The translations under genes were made by a program, and so were the position numbers. DNA of 64,000 nucleotides from Arthrobacter sp. ATA002 (GTDB lineage: Bacteria > Actinomycetota > Actinomycetes > Actinomycetales > Micrococcaceae). The notes under the pieces were generated by a model that saw nothing but the letters and a program-made list of their open reading frames with translations, had not been told where the DNA came from and made no database searches. Of the stretch, positions 34,287 through 45,848 are shown piece after piece (the stretch's first letter is position 1; each line of letters starts with the position of its first letter). Where the stretch lies: positions 2,728,001 through 2,792,000 of the forward strand of contig NZ_CP114015.1 in the NCBI RefSeq assembly GCF_026898095.1, read 5' to 3'.

Positions 34287-34934
34287 CTACCGGGCCGTGG
34301 CGCCGGCGGCAGTCCGGGGCTTGCGGGCCACGGCGGGACGGTATTTGGATACGGTGGGATCGGTTGTTAGCCAGAACCGCCAGGGGTACTCAGTGGTGCC
34401 TCCGGGTCCGCTGACGCCTACCCGCGGGCCGGAGGAGACCAGCGACGCCGCCACCGGCTGATCGGGCAGCTCCAGGTGCAGCGGAGCGGCAAAAGCGTCG
34501 GCACCGTCAAGGGTGCGGTCGATGCCCAGGGCCTGGGCCAGCCGGGCCGGACCGCGGGCCAGGTCCAGATCGGTGCGCGGGTTGTTGCGGCGCATCCGTG
34601 CGGTTTCCTGCCCGCCCACGATTTCCCCGGCACGCAGCAGCAGCCCCGTTGCGGAAACCTTCCTCGCCGCACACCACGTTGGCGCAGTAATGCATGCCGT
34701 AGGTGAAGTAGACGTAAAGGTGTCCGGCGGGCCCAAACATGGTGTTGTTCCGGGCCGTGCGTCCGCGGAAGGCGTGGGATCCGGATCCACGTCGCCCATG
34801 TAGGCCTCCACCTCGGTGATCCGCACGCTCACCGGTTCACCGCCGTCGTCGTGCGTCAGGACCGAGCCCAGCAGGAGGCGGGCCGCGTCCGTGGCCGGTA
34901 CAGCAAGCCGTGCTCTTTCGCTTGTTTCTTCCAT
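34287..34934 (-). CDS. mpg: 3-methyladenine DNA glycosylase (AAG/MPG family), two compensating frameshifts
   Basis: This family removes alkylated purines in base excision repair. The start ([35 protein letters not shown]) and the end ([44 protein letters not shown]) match the family. Residues about 53-95 are out of frame: the expected [37 protein letters not shown] is encoded in the neighbouring frame. Restoring a C in GATCCGGATC (about 34785) and removing a G near 34640 repairs the protein. The conserved [13 protein letters not shown] core is therefore present in the DNA but not in the literal translation. Confidence 0.82.
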   Translation of the reverse strand: MEETSERARLAVPATDAARLLLGSVLTHDDGGEPVSVRITEVEAYMGDVDPDPTPSADARPGTTPCLGPPDTFTSTSPTACITAPTWCAARKVSATGLLLRAGEIVGGQETARMRRNNPRTDLDLARGPARLAQALGIDRTLDGADAFAAPLHLELPDQPVAASLVSSGPRVGVSGPGGTTEYPWRFWLTTDPTVSKYRPAVARKPRTAAGATAR

Positions 34935-34990
34935 TTTTCGACCGTAGCAAGCGCCGGGCCGCTCCGCGGAATCGGAGGTGCGCCGGGGCT

Positions 34991-35838
34991 CTAGACCATG
35001 GAGCGGTAGAACCGTTCCAGTGCTGCCAACCGGTGCGAGTTCGGGTGCGGCATGCTGCCCTCCAGCTGGTCATGCACGGAGTCCAGAGCCATGTGCCACG
35101 CGGCCAGCAGGGCCGCGGTCTGATCCCGGCTAGCGGTTACGGGCCGGCGCACTTTGAGGCGGGTCTCCTCGCCGTCGTTGGTCATTTCCATCTCAGCGTC
35201 CCCGCCAAGTCCGAGCGTCCGGCCGGCGGCGTTGACGGCGGCCTCCACGTCTTCGGAGGGAGCACGGTACCAGCGGTTGAAGACCAGTTCGGCGTCGGAA
35301 CCCGAGCCCGCCACCAGCCCGATGGTGGGTGAAACATCGAAGTCTTCCGCGTAGGCATCCCGCAGCGCCAGCCAGCGTTCCATGCTGTCCGGATTCGGCG
35401 TCCGTCCGGCGGCAACGCTGGCAAAAGCATCAAGGATCCCCTGCCACCCTGCGCTCCCTTCGGCGATGAAGTCCGGCGTGTCGGTGCGCGAGCGGAACTG
35501 CAGCAGCGCTCCCCGCTGCTTTCCAGGACGTGCCATTCCAGCACCGAGTCCGATCCGAGCTGGTCTTCCCACGTGATTTGCAGGCTGGAGCGCGGCTCGA
35601 GCTGGAGAACGGTTCCGGAGCTGGAACCGCCGTCCATCTCCAGTTCGTACTCCTTGCCGAGCTGCCAGCCGGGGCTCACCTGCCCCAGCCACAGTGGAAT
35701 TTTTGCCGGATTCGTCAGGATGTCCCAGATGTGTGCTGTCGGATAGTCGAGTTGGCGGTCAAAAGCGACCGCATATCCATCGGAGAGTTTCTCGATGCGT
35801 CCTTCGGGAACCGGTGCCGAACTGTAGCTTGCCGCCAT
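34991..35838 (-). CDS. SRPBCC (AHSA1-like) domain protein, frameshifted
   Basis: The N-terminal part (ATG 35838, ribosome binding site AGGAGGA) is an SRPBCC/START-like domain: VAFDRQLDYPTAHIWDILTNPAKIPLWL, then SSLQITWEDQLGSDSVLEWHVLES. The frame breaks at about 35512; one G restored in GGGGAGCGC gives SSGGALLQFRSRTDTPDFIAEGSAGWQGILDAF, the C-terminal helix of the fold. A second domain of about 120 residues follows (VSPTIGLVAGSGSDAELVF to RFYRSMV) and was not recognised. Such proteins bind hydrophobic ligands or regulate partners. The corrected length is 282 residues. Confidence 0.72.
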
Positions 35839-36029
35839 TGTTTGTCCTCCTGTCCGGGAGCCGCCGGCATGGACTTGTTCCAGCGTAGCGCCGGGTGCGA
35901 ACCCTCCGTAAGGCTCCCCCGGCTACCGCCCGCGCCCAAAGGTGATACTCGCCCGTGCTCGGAATTTACTTGGTTTTGGAACGCGCTCCAATTGCCGGAA
36001 AGGTCGGTGGCAGCTGAAAGCCTAAAGCC

Positions 36030-37999
36030 ATGAAAACGACGACGGCGCCCGGCCAGCGGGTGGATCCACCTCCCGATCCTCTGTGCTCATCTGAAACGTC
36101 CCGGCCCGGGTGGAGGACAGCATGGGAACCTGTGAAGGACGACGGCCACGGGCTCGGCGATTCGGCAGAAGAACCCGCCGGCAGGACTGAACCGGCGGAG
36201 GATGCGGACATGCAATCCGTATTTTCTGCACGCGGTTCCGATTGCACTGCTGCTCGTCAACCGGGCGTCTTTGTGCTGCCGGTCGGACTCAGCGGCTCCC
36301 TGGGGCTGCGCTCTGCCGGTTCCCTGGACCAGGAACGGACCGGATCGGCGCTGCAGGGGCTGCGGGGGCTCGAGGGCTGGGCCGCAGCAGCGCGGGCGCG
36401 GCTGGTTCATCGACAGCATCAGCTCATGGCCGAAGAGCTCGAGCGGTTCAATCGGGACCAAGCTGCCCGGGACGCAGCATGCGGTCTGCCGGCCGTTCCC
36501 CGAAGGGTGGACCGCGGCCTTGCCTTCACTCTTGCTGCCACTGAGATCGCCACAATGCTCGGCATCCCGGAAGGGACCGCAAAGGCGCTTGTTGATGAGT
36601 CCGACGAACTGTGTCAACGCTGCCCCGGCACCCTGGCCATGCTGGAGCGGGGAGATATCAGCCCCGCACAAGCCAGAACCATCCTTGACCAGACCCGCTC
36701 ACTCGTCGCGGAAGAAGGGCCCGCTGGAGCTGCCGCTGCCCCGGACACCTCCGGCGGTCCCAAAGCCGAAGATGGTGCCCCTGCCAGAGATGAGGACGGT
36801 GCGGGACCGGACGGAACCGGTGCGGGTCCGGACGGCGGAGCCGGTCACGGAGGACTCCTTTCCGGTGCCGGCGCAGGTTTCCTCCAGGCGCTGCCCGTGC
36901 CTTGGAAGTAAAGCTCCTGGAGCTGGCTCCGGGTCTGACCAACGCCCAGTTGCTCCGCAAAGCCCGGCGGTTGCGGGAACGGAGCTATCCGGAGTCCATT
37001 CCGGTGCGCCATCGTACGGCTTTCGAGCAACGCAGAGTGTGGTTCCAGCCGCAGCCGGACGGCATGGGCCATCTCACGGCGTACCTACCGGCAGATAAGG
37101 GGAAGAACATTTTTGGCGCGCTGACCGGGGCGGCCCGCGGCGAGCAGTCGCTTGGCGATCCGCGGTGCCTGGATCAACTGCGCACTGACATCCTGGCTTC
37201 CCTGCTCCTGCACACGCCCGAACCTTGGATTGGTACATCTCTCAGTGACACGAGAATGCGCGTCACGAGCGAATCCTGCGGTCCGGAGGAAGCCGGCACT
37301 CTACGTGCACACGGCAACGGCCCCTCATCCCCTGGTGGGGAGACGCGCGACGTCCCTTTGCTCCCGCCCGGTTCAGTCGCCGAAATCATGGTGCTCATCA
37401 ATGCCGACACGCTCCTTGGCGGCGATGATGCTCCTGCAGAACTAGCCGGCTACGGGCCGATCAGTGCTCAGGATGCCCGCAGAATGGCGCAGGCAGCGTT
37501 GCGGTGGACCGGGTTGGTCCAGGATCCACGAACGGGACAAATCCTGGGAGTCGGACGGCGCCGAAAGGTGCCGGACGGATTGCGAAGGTGGCTGCAGGCG
37601 AGGGACCAGACCTGCCGCTTTCCCGGGTGCAGTGTGGGCACTGCCCGAACCGAAGCGGACCACACCATACCGTGGGCGCAGGGAGGCCCCACTGAGCACT
37701 GGAATCTTGCGAATCTCTGCAGGAAACATCACCGGATGAAGACCCTGGGCCATTGGAAAGCCAGACAGGTTTCACCGGGTGTGTTGGAGTGGATTTCTCC
37801 CCTCGGTCGGCATTATCAGACCCAGCCGGAACTCACGCTTGGGCAACTTCGCCCGCCACCGCGCCGGGTGGTCGAGCCTGGGCCGGAAACGGGATCGATG
37901 CCGGCGGCGGGACTGCTTCGGGAATCGGGACTCCGCCGGGAACCGCAACCGGAAGCGATAGCGGGAACGGAGCCCGAGGAGTGCCCGCCGCCGTTCTAG
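36030..37999 (+). CDS. DUF222 / HNH endonuclease-domain protein, frameshifted
   Basis: The N-terminal part has the DUF222 helical pattern (LQGLRGLEGWAAAARARLVHRQHQLM, IATMLGIPEGTAKALVDES, GDISPAQARTILDQT). After a low-complexity Gly/Ala/Asp linker the frame changes, and ALEVKLLELAPGLTNAQLLRKARRLRE continues it; the exact indel lies in about 36720-36900. The C-terminal HNH nuclease domain reads CRFPGCSVGTARTEADHTIPWAQGGPTEHWNLANLCRKHHRMK, with both Cys pairs and the His residues needed for metal binding. These proteins are numerous in Micrococcales; their role is unproven. The corrected length is about 656 residues. Confidence 0.8.
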
Positions 38000-38040
38000 G
38001 CAGCCGGGCGTTTGGCGAGTGATCGGGTGCTTGCCGATCC

Positions 38041-38088
38041 CGGGCCTTTCTGGTCCCGGGCCTTTCTGGTCCCGGGCCTTTCTTGTCC
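38041..38088. repeat. 16-base tandem repeat, three copies
   Basis: CGGGCCTTTCTGGTCC occurs at 38041-38056 and 38057-38072 without change and at 38073-38088 with one substitution. It begins 41 bases after the HNH gene stop. The period is not a multiple of three and no gene covers it. Confidence 0.85.
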
Positions 38089-38212
38089 GCTCGGCTGCAG
38101 GTTTGGTGACCGGGCTACAAGTCCGGCGCTCCACCTGCACGTCCCGCGGAAAGCCATCGGGACTGCTTGCCTGCCTGGCAGCCGGCAGCCGGCAACCGGA
38201 CTGGATGTCGGC

Positions 38213-38381
38213 GGACCGCCAGCAACTCGGCCACATGCCTGGCAGCCGGCCCGACCACACGCCTCCTCGGACAACCATCCGGATTGCTTGCCTGCCCGGT
38301 GGACCACCAGCAACTCGGCCACCTGCCCCGTGGACCACCAGCAACTCGGTCACCTGCCCGGCGGACCACCATCCATCGGCC
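38213..38381. repeat. 29-base dispersed/tandem repeat in non-coding region
   Basis: GGACCACCAGCAACTCGGCC plus ACCTGCCC occurs at 38301-38329 and 38332-38360, with a diverged copy at 38213-38241 and a partial copy at 38363-38381. The stretch from 38000 to 38465 contains no supported gene; every open frame in it is repeat-driven. The repeats are too few and too close for a CRISPR array. Confidence 0.75.
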
Positions 38382-38465
38382 GCAAGCCCTGCGGTTTACG
38401 GTCCGACAGAATGTCGCTGGACCACCGTCCGGTCGGCTGCCAACCCGGGCAGCCAGATCATGGAT

Positions 38466-39263
38466 TTACTTCGCCGGAATACCTGACGGCCAGGGCAGAA
38501 GTGACGGAAGCGAGACACCGTCAGCAGCTGCCTCCGCCCGAAGGCTTCCAAGATTGGGAGTTCGCCCGGCGAGCCAGGCAGCGATGTCCGTTGCCATGCC
38601 GTTCACCGAGACCGTCGTCGTCGGTACTTCCGGGGCGGAGCCGCCCAACACACGGGGAGGCAAGCCGAGCGGCTGAAGCCTGAGGCGGACTCCGGAGGGT
38701 ACGCGGGCAGCGAGGAAACCGAACAGGTTCTCGCAGAATTGCGGCGACCAAGAGTCTGCCTGCGCGTCGGACCCCAGATCGGTTCGGTGAATGACCAGTT
38801 CACGCCACATCGCCAGGCCGCCATCCCGGACAACGCCGTTGCGGTAGGAAATCGGCGCGTCCCAATCGTCTTCCCCGAGTCCGCGGAAGGCCGTAAGGGC
38901 GGCGTTCAACGAATTCCCAAGATCGGAGCGGAGCCGGTCGGCACTCCGAACCGCGCCTTCTTCGATGGCACGGTTCCGTCCTTCAGCACCGCCGTCATAT
39001 AGATCGACCTTTTCCCCGCGGGCGGCATATTCAAGCTGCCGGGTCATTCCTTCTGCCACACCTGTCACATGGGCCAGCACATGTCCGCGCGTCCAGTCCG
39101 GAAGCTGGGAGGGAGCACGCACGTCATCGTCAGAGTAGGCTGCGATGCTCTCCTGCAGTGCCGCAGCGGCAGCTTCCAGATTGGCGACGAGCTGAGCCGC
39201 TGAAGGACGGGGCGAAGGCTTCGGCGCGGAAGAGGCGGGGAAGGAGTCTGTGGAACCAGTCAT
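38466..39263 (-). CDS. Maleylpyruvate isomerase family (DinB-fold, mycothiol-dependent) protein
   Basis: This 265-residue protein has the MDMPI_N/DinB-like four-helix start: LEAAAAALQESIAAYSDDDVRAPSQLPDWTRGHVLAHVTGVAEGM, where the histidines of RGHVLAH and MWRELVIHRTDLG are the expected metal ligands. The C-terminal domain (VRLRLQPLGLPPRVLGG to SLPSLLPWPSG) is of the SCP2-like MDMPI_C type. Such enzymes use mycothiol, the actinobacterial thiol, for isomerisation or detoxification. The substrate is unknown; no aromatic degradation genes are nearby. Confidence 0.82.
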   Translation of the reverse strand: MTGSTDSFPASSAPKPSPRPSAAQLVANLEAAAAALQESIAAYSDDDVRAPSQLPDWTRGHVLAHVTGVAEGMTRQLEYAARGEKVDLYDGGAEGRNRAIEEGAVRSADRLRSDLGNSLNAALTAFRGLGEDDWDAPISYRNGVVRDGGLAMWRELVIHRTDLGSDAQADSWSPQFCENLFGFLAARVPSGVRLRLQPLGLPPRVLGGSAPEVPTTTVSVNGMATDIAAWLAGRTPNLGSLRAEAAADGVSLPSLLPWPSGIPAK

Positions 39264-39415
39264 GGACCTACCCTAGGCGGAAGACCTGCAAAAACCGGAC
39301 AGCCCACTGCTCATTGTCGGCGTCACATGAATACGGCGTCACCGCCTCAGCAACGTTGCAGCGTCCCAGCGTCACGTGATCACAGGGCCAGCAGCTCCGG
39401 CAGCGTCAGCCCCGC

Positions 39416-39934
39416 TTACAACTCATAACAGTGCCGGATATGCCGCCGCCCAGGATCTGCCTGCCAGAATTCGATTTCCCGCGGCTGGACTGCATAGAGC
39501 TGCCAGGAGGGGTTCTCGGATCCGTCGGCAGCCGGACGCTCTGCCCAATCCCGCGCCGAGGCAGCCACGGACAGCTGTACGACAGAACCGCTGACCCGGA
39601 CCTGTCGCCCCACTTCGGACCAGTAAAAGTTCATGGCGGCACGCTGATTCTCCGACAGTTCCTTCCCTTTGCGGGAGGTCCGGGCGGTGGCGAAATGCCA
39701 GCCGTCCGCGTCGAGGTCCTTGAGGATGAGCATGCGCGACGAGAGATTTCCTGCAGCATTGGCGGTGGCCAACGAGAAGGCATGCGGCTGGCGTACGCCG
39801 GCAGCGAGGGCTTCACGAAGCCAGGACCGGAACAAGTCGGAAGGATCGGCCGGAGCCGAGGCCGGATCAAATGCAGGAAGATTTTCCGGGAAATCAGGCA
39901 GGGCCCGCAGCATCAGGCGGAAAGAGTCACTCAT
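39416..39934 (-). CDS. Pyridoxamine 5'-phosphate oxidase family protein
   Basis: This 172-residue flavin-fold protein follows the PdxH pattern: AFSLATANAAGNLSSRMLILKDLDADGWHFATARTSRKGKELSENQRAAMNFYWSEVGRQVRVSG. The last family element, EIEFWQADPGRRHIRHCYEL, ends with a stop where PdxH proteins continue for about 15 more residues after the Tyr. So it may be a PdxH relative with another role, or the end may be lost. It stands alone, downstream of argH on the same strand but separated by a strong hairpin. Confidence 0.75.
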   Translation of the reverse strand: MSDSFRLMLRALPDFPENLPAFDPASAPADPSDLFRSWLREALAAGVRQPHAFSLATANAAGNLSSRMLILKDLDADGWHFATARTSRKGKELSENQRAAMNFYWSEVGRQVRVSGSVVQLSVAASARDWAERPAADGSENPSWQLYAVQPREIEFWQADPGRRHIRHCYEL

Positions 39935-40136
39935 GGTCCCACACTAGGCCTGCAGCCAAGAAGCGGACACGTCCGCGCACAAGACCCGGCTATGTCCGGG
40001 ACGGCGTGGCCGGACATTGCGCTGCTGCCTGCGCTGCAACCTCCGCTGCTGCCTCGGCCGCCGCCTGCGGGCTGCTGCCCGTGTACTGCCTGCCCGTGTA
40101 CGGCCTGCAGGCAGCAGTAGGACAAGACCCGGAACG
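39935..40136. other. Intergenic GC-rich region with Cys/Ala-like CTGC repeats
   Basis: This stretch between argH and the PPOX gene holds short irregular repeats of GCTGC, GCCGC and TGCCCGTGTA (the last at 40076 and 40092). No gene is supported. Confidence 0.4.
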
Positions 40137-40176
40137 TGCAGTGCCCGTGCGGAAAAATTTCCACACGGGCACTGCA
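40137..40176. terminator. Long near-perfect palindrome, probable argH terminator
   Basis: Arms TGCAGTGCCCGTG (40137-40149) and CACGGGCACTGCA (40164-40176) are exact complements, and inside them GGAAA and TTTCC pair further across one mismatch, so 40 bases form an almost perfect hairpin. It lies 78 bases after the argH stop, on the downstream side. Confidence 0.6.
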
Positions 40177-40253
40177 GGCGCATGATGCAGCCTTCGAACC
40201 GCACCGGCCAAGCAGCACCGGCTGAGCCGCACCATCCGGGCCTCACCCTCGCA

Positions 40254-41714
<1,461 letters not shown>

Positions 41715-42923
41715 CTACTTACCTTCTGCCAAACGCTGGTCGCGGCCGGAGGCCACCTTGGAGGACATGCCGAACAGTTCGATGAAGCCGCGGGCCATGG
41801 ACTGGTCGAAGCTGTCACCGGTGTCGTAGGTGGCCAGGTTGAAGTCATACAGCGAGCTGTCGGACCGGCGCCCGGTGACCACGGCACGCCCGCCTTCCAG
41901 AGTCATCCGGATATCACCGGAGACGTACTTCTGCGTGTCCTCGATGAACGCATCCAGGGACTTCTTCAGCGGGGAGAACCACTGGCCGTCATAGACCAGT
42001 TCGGTCCAGCGCTGACCGACAGTCTTCTTGAAGCGCGCCTGCTCGCGTTCCACCGTGACGTTTTCCAGTTCACGGTGGGCGGTCATCAGAGCCATGGCAC
42101 CGGGGGCTTCATAGATTTCACGGCTCTTGATGCCCACGAGACGGTCTTCGACAATGTCGATGCGGCCAATGCCCTGGGCACCGGCGCGGCGGTTCATCTC
42201 TTCGATGGCCTGCAGCGGGGTGACCGGCGTGCCGTCGATCGCCACCGGCACGCCTGCACGGAAGGTGATGACCACTTCGTCGGCAGCCAGGCCGGCGGCG
42301 GGATCGGAGGTGTACTCGTACACGTCGGGGGTGGGGCCGTTCCAGATGTCTTCGAGGAAACCGGTCTCCACGGCCCGTCCCCAGACGTTGGCATCGATGG
42401 AGAACGGGTTCTTCTTGGTGGTGACGATCGGCAGGTTCTTTTCCTCGGCAAAGGCGATGGCCTTGTCGCGGGTCAGGGCCAGGTCGCGGACCGGAGCGAT
42501 GCACTTCAGGTCCGGGCCCAGGGTCTGGATGCCCACTTCGAAGCGGACCTGGTCGTTACCCTTACCAGTGCAACCGTGCGAGACGGTGGTGGCACCGAAC
42601 TCGCGGGCGGCAGCGACCAGGTGCTTCACAATCACCGGACGGGACAGCGCCGAAACGAGCGGGTAGGAGTCCATGTACAGACCGTTGGCCTTCAGGGCCG
42701 GCATGGCGTACTCGGAGGCGAATTCGTCCCGGGCATCGGCAACATAGGCTTCGACGGCGCCGCAGGAGAGGGCGCGCTGGCGGATGGTTTCCAGGGATTC
42801 GCCGCCCTGTCCGACGTCGACCGCCACGGCGATGACTTCGGCACCGGTTGCCTCGGCGATCCAGCCAATGGCCACCGATGTATCAAGGCCACCGGAGTAG
42901 GCCAGAACAATGCGTTCGCTCAC
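41715..42923 (-). CDS. argG: Argininosuccinate synthase
   Basis: It joins citrulline and aspartate with ATP. The PP-loop is AYSGGLDTS near the N-terminus, and [15 protein letters not shown] is the citrulline/ATP site. GTG 42923 is the start: it is preceded by the ribosome binding site AGAGGAG and gives the normal 402 residues, while the frame stays open far upstream as a GC artefact. An 80-base gap separates it from argR, the largest gap in the operon, so an internal promoter is possible. Confidence 0.96.
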   Translation of the reverse strand: MSERIVLAYSGGLDTSVAIGWIAEATGAEVIAVAVDVGQGGESLETIRQRALSCGAVEAYVADARDEFASEYAMPALKANGLYMDSYPLVSALSRPVIVKHLVAAAREFGATTVSHGCTGKGNDQVRFEVGIQTLGPDLKCIAPVRDLALTRDKAIAFAEEKNLPIVTTKKNPFSIDANVWGRAVETGFLEDIWNGPTPDVYEYTSDPAAGLAADEVVITFRAGVPVAIDGTPVTPLQAIEEMNRRAGAQGIGRIDIVEDRLVGIKSREIYEAPGAMALMTAHRELENVTVEREQARFKKTVGQRWTELVYDGQWFSPLKKSLDAFIEDTQKYVSGDIRMTLEGGRAVVTGRRSDSSLYDFNLATYDTGDSFDQSMARGFIELFGMSSKVASGRDQRLAEGK

Positions 42924-43003
42924 GAAATACGCTCCTCTTGCTTGGTGCAGCCGAAGCCGGCTGCTGTGTTGATGAAGGTAGGTGGAAAGTCTTGTGGGGA
43001 CAG

Positions 43004-43540
43004 CTACAGGATGCGGCTGTCCGGTGCCTGGCCGTTGGCCGTGGCCTCGTCCGCGATGCGCAGGAAACGCGCTGCTACGTCGGCACCGCCGTCGGGGTCG
43101 CGGGTGACCATAACCACGGTGTCGTCTCCGGCAATGGTGCCCAGGATGGAGGGCAGCACCGAGTGGTCGATGGCCAGGGCCAGGAAGTTCGCGGCGCCCG
43201 GAGGGGTCCGCAGGACCACGATGTTGCCGGAGGCCTCCGCGGTGACCAGCAGTTCCCCGCAGAGCCGGGCCAGCCGGGCGTCCAGGACTTCCTGGGTTAC
43301 CCCGGATTTCGGTGCGCGTTCGCCGCCTTCGGACGGCACCGCGTACACCAGCACCCCGTCCTTGCCGCGCATCCGCACTGCGCCCAGTTCCACCAGGTCC
43401 CGGGACAGGGTCGCCTGGGTGACCTGGACGCCGTCGTCTGCCAGCAGGGCGGCAAGTTCGGCCTGGGACCGGACCGAGGATCCGGTCAGCAGGGCGCGGA
43501 TGCGCGCCTGGCGGGCGGTTTTGGTGGCCGGCATGCTCAT
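43004..43540 (-). CDS. argR: Arginine repressor
   Basis: This arginine-responsive hexameric regulator has an N-terminal winged helix ([31 protein letters not shown]) and a C-terminal arginine-binding oligomerisation domain with [15 protein letters not shown]. 178 residues, intact. Its ATG overlaps the argF stop by four bases. It should bind the ARG-box region upstream of argC and control the whole operon. Confidence 0.94.
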   Translation of the reverse strand: MSMPATKTARQARIRALLTGSSVRSQAELAALLADDGVQVTQATLSRDLVELGAVRMRGKDGVLVYAVPSEGGERAPKSGVTQEVLDARLARLCGELLVTAEASGNIVVLRTPPGAANFLALAIDHSVLPSILGTIAGDDTVVMVTRDPDGGADVAARFLRIADEATANGQAPDSRIL

Positions 43541-44520
43541 GATGCGGCTCCCGGAGCTGATGCGCCCTCCGGAACACCGGTCAGGCCCGAGCGTGCCATC
43601 AGCCACACCATGAGGGCCTTCTGCGCGTGCAGCCGGTTTTCCGCTTCGTCCCACACCACGGACTGCGGTCCGTCGATGACGTCGGCGGAGATTTCGTAGC
43701 CGCGGTAGGCGGGGAGGCAGTGCAGCACGACGGCGTCATCCGCAGCGTGTGCCATGGCGGCGGTGTCCACGGCGTAGTCGCGGAAGAGCTCGGTGCGGGC
43801 AGCCTTTTCATCTTCCTGGCCCATGGAAACCCAGGTGTCGGTGGCGACGACGTCGGCTCCGGCCAGCGCTTCGGCGGGATCGGTGGTGATCATCACCGAT
43901 CCGCCGGTTTCCTCGGCGCGGGCCGCAGCGGCGTCGACAATCAGCGGATCCGGCAGGTAGCCCACCGGGCCGGCCACCCGGACGTGCATTCCCGCGGTGA
44001 CACCGGCGAGCAGGTAGGAGTTGGCCATGTTGTTGGCACAGTCGCCCAGATAGGTCAGGGTCAGGCCGGCCAGCACCCCCTTGCGCTCGCGGATGGTCAT
44101 CAGGTCCGCCAGCAGCTGGCAGGGGTGGTAGTCATCCGAGAGGGCATTAATGACCGGAACACCGGAGTTTGCGGCCATCTCCTCCAGCCCGGACTGCGCG
44201 TAGGTGCGCCAGACAATGGTGGAAACCATCCGCTCCAGCACCTTGGTGGTGTCAGCGACGCTCTCCTTGTGCCCGAGCTGCGACTCCCCCGCACCGATGA
44301 TCAGCGGCACCCCGCCGAGATCGGAAACCCCGGCGGCGAAGGACACGCGGGTGCGGGTGGACGTTTTGTCGAAGATGACGGCCACGGTTTTACGGCCGGT
44401 GCCGGCTCCCGCGTAGGGCTGGTACTTGTAGCGGTCCTGCTTCAGCGCGTCGGCAAGGTCCAGCACCTCGGCCTGCTCGGCCTGGGTAAGGTCGGTGTCG
44501 ACCAGGAAATGGCGGGTCAT
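43537..44520 (-). CDS. argF: Ornithine carbamoyltransferase
   Basis: It makes citrulline from ornithine and carbamoyl phosphate. The carbamoyl phosphate site STRTR is in [24 protein letters not shown] and the ornithine-side HCLPAYRG are also present. 327 residues, intact. It overlaps argD at its start and argR at its end, so translation is coupled. Confidence 0.96.
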   Translation of the reverse strand: MTRHFLVDTDLTQAEQAEVLDLADALKQDRYKYQPYAGAGTGRKTVAVIFDKTSTRTRVSFAAGVSDLGGVPLIIGAGESQLGHKESVADTTKVLERMVSTIVWRTYAQSGLEEMAANSGVPVINALSDDYHPCQLLADLMTIRERKGVLAGLTLTYLGDCANNMANSYLLAGVTAGMHVRVAGPVGYLPDPLIVDAAAARAEETGGSVMITTDPAEALAGADVVATDTWVSMGQEDEKAARTELFRDYAVDTAAMAHAADDAVVLHCLPAYRGYEISADVIDGPQSVVWDEAENRLHAQKALMVWLMARSGLTGVPEGASAPGAAS

Positions 44521-45848
44521 GATTGTCCTTCTGTCTCTGCTGCGGCCCGGGCGGCGGCCAGGATCTGCGGCAGTGTGTTCACAAATGAGTCGGCCTGGAC
44601 GCGGGTCAGGATCAGCGGCGGGGCCAGGCGCAGGGTGTGCGGGCCGGTGGAGTTGATGATGAAACCCGCGTCCAGTGCCGCGGCCACTGCCGCAGGTGCG
44701 GTCTCGCCAGTCAGATCGAACCCGATGAGCAGCCCTTCCCCGCGCACCTCAGCGACCCCGGGTACCGCTGCCAGGGCGGCGCGCAGGTAGGCGCCGGTGT
44801 CCCGGACCTGGTCCAGCAGTCCGGTGGATTCAATGACATGCAGGGTTGCCAGCGAGGCCGCGGTGGCCACCGGATTGCCGCCGAAGGTTGTTCCGTGCTG
44901 GCCTGCCGAGAGCAGCGAGGACGTTTCCGGGCCGAAGGTGATGAGCGCACCGACGGGGAAGCCGCCGCCCAGCCCCTTGGCCAGGGTCATGGCGTCAGGC
45001 AGCACGCCCTCGGAGGCGAACCAGTTACCGGTGCGGCCGATGCCGGTCTGGACTTCATCGACGATCAGCAGTGCGCCGGCAGCGGCGGTGATTTCCCGTG
45101 CCGCCCGCAGATACCCCGCAGGCAGCGGCCGGACCCCTGCTTCGCCCTGAATCGGTTCGATAAAGACGGCGGCAACTGTGTCATCCACGGCTGACCGCAG
45201 GGCTTCCACATCTCCGAACGGAAGGTGCTCCACTCCGCCGGGCAGCGGTTCAAACGGTTCGCGGTAGGCCTTTTTCGCGGTCAGGGCCAGTGCTCCCAGG
45301 GTCCGGCCGTGGAACGCCCCTTCCAGGGCAAGAATCCTGGTGCGCTGCGGACTCCCGCCGCCGGCGGCGCCGTTCCCGGCCGCCCCGGTGTTGCGGCGGG
45401 CCAGCTTGAACGCCGCCTCGTTGGCTTCGGTCCCGGAGTTGGCGAAGAACACCTTCGAGCCATCCGGAGCCCCGGCAAGCTGCAGCAGTTTCTCGGCGAG
45501 GGCTACTTGGGTGGGGCTGGTGAAAAAGTTGGAGACATGGCCCAGCGTAGCCAGCTGGCTGCTGATGACCGAGGTCAGGAAGGGATGTGCGTGGCCCAGT
45601 GCGTTGACGGCGATGCCGCCGAGCAGGTCCAGGTATTCCCTGCCGTCGGCGTCCCAGACGGTGCAGCCGCTGCCGCGGACCAGCACCCGCTGCGGCGTGC
45701 CGAAGACTCCCATCAGCGAGGAGCCGTAGCGGCGCAGCCAGTCCTCGGAGGTCCCGGTCAGTTCCGCCAGCGCGGCGTCGGCATCGGGCACGGCGGAAGT
45801 ACCGGAGGGCACGTCGGCCTCGGTGTGTTTGCTCATGGCGGTGCTCAT
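44517..45848 (-). CDS. argD: Acetylornithine aminotransferase
   Basis: This class III PLP-dependent transaminase converts N-acetylglutamate semialdehyde to N-acetylornithine. The PLP lysine is in [15 protein letters not shown] and the cofactor Asp in [15 protein letters not shown]. 443 residues, with a longer, polar N-terminus ([19 protein letters not shown]) than E. coli ArgD. A small Gly/Ala insert ([18 protein letters not shown]) sits near residue 165. It overlaps argB and argF by four bases. Confidence 0.95.
   Translation of the reverse strand: MSTAMSKHTEADVPSGTSAVPDADAALAELTGTSEDWLRRYGSSLMGVFGTPQRVLVRGSGCTVWDADGREYLDLLGGIAVNALGHAHPFLTSVISSQLATLGHVSNFFTSPTQVALAEKLLQLAGAPDGSKVFFANSGTEANEAAFKLARRNTGAAGNGAAGGGSPQRTRILALEGAFHGRTLGALALTAKKAYREPFEPLPGGVEHLPFGDVEALRSAVDDTVAAVFIEPIQGEAGVRPLPAGYLRAAREITAAAGALLIVDEVQTGIGRTGNWFASEGVLPDAMTLAKGLGGGFPVGALITFGPETSSLLSAGQHGTTFGGNPVATAASLATLHVIESTGLLDQVRDTGAYLRAALAAVPGVAEVRGEGLLIGFDLTGETAPAAVAAALDAGFIINSTGPHTLRLAPPLILTRVQADSFVNTLPQILAAARAAAETEGQS

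Noticed and set aside
36030-37999. DUF222-HNH gene as a homing endonuclease or mobile element
   Set aside because: No intron, intein, terminal repeat or target duplication was seen; the family is a common chromosomal one in these bacteria.
38041-38381. Repeats that might be a CRISPR array
   Set aside because: Units are adjacent or nearly so, with no unique spacers of constant length, and no cas genes are near.
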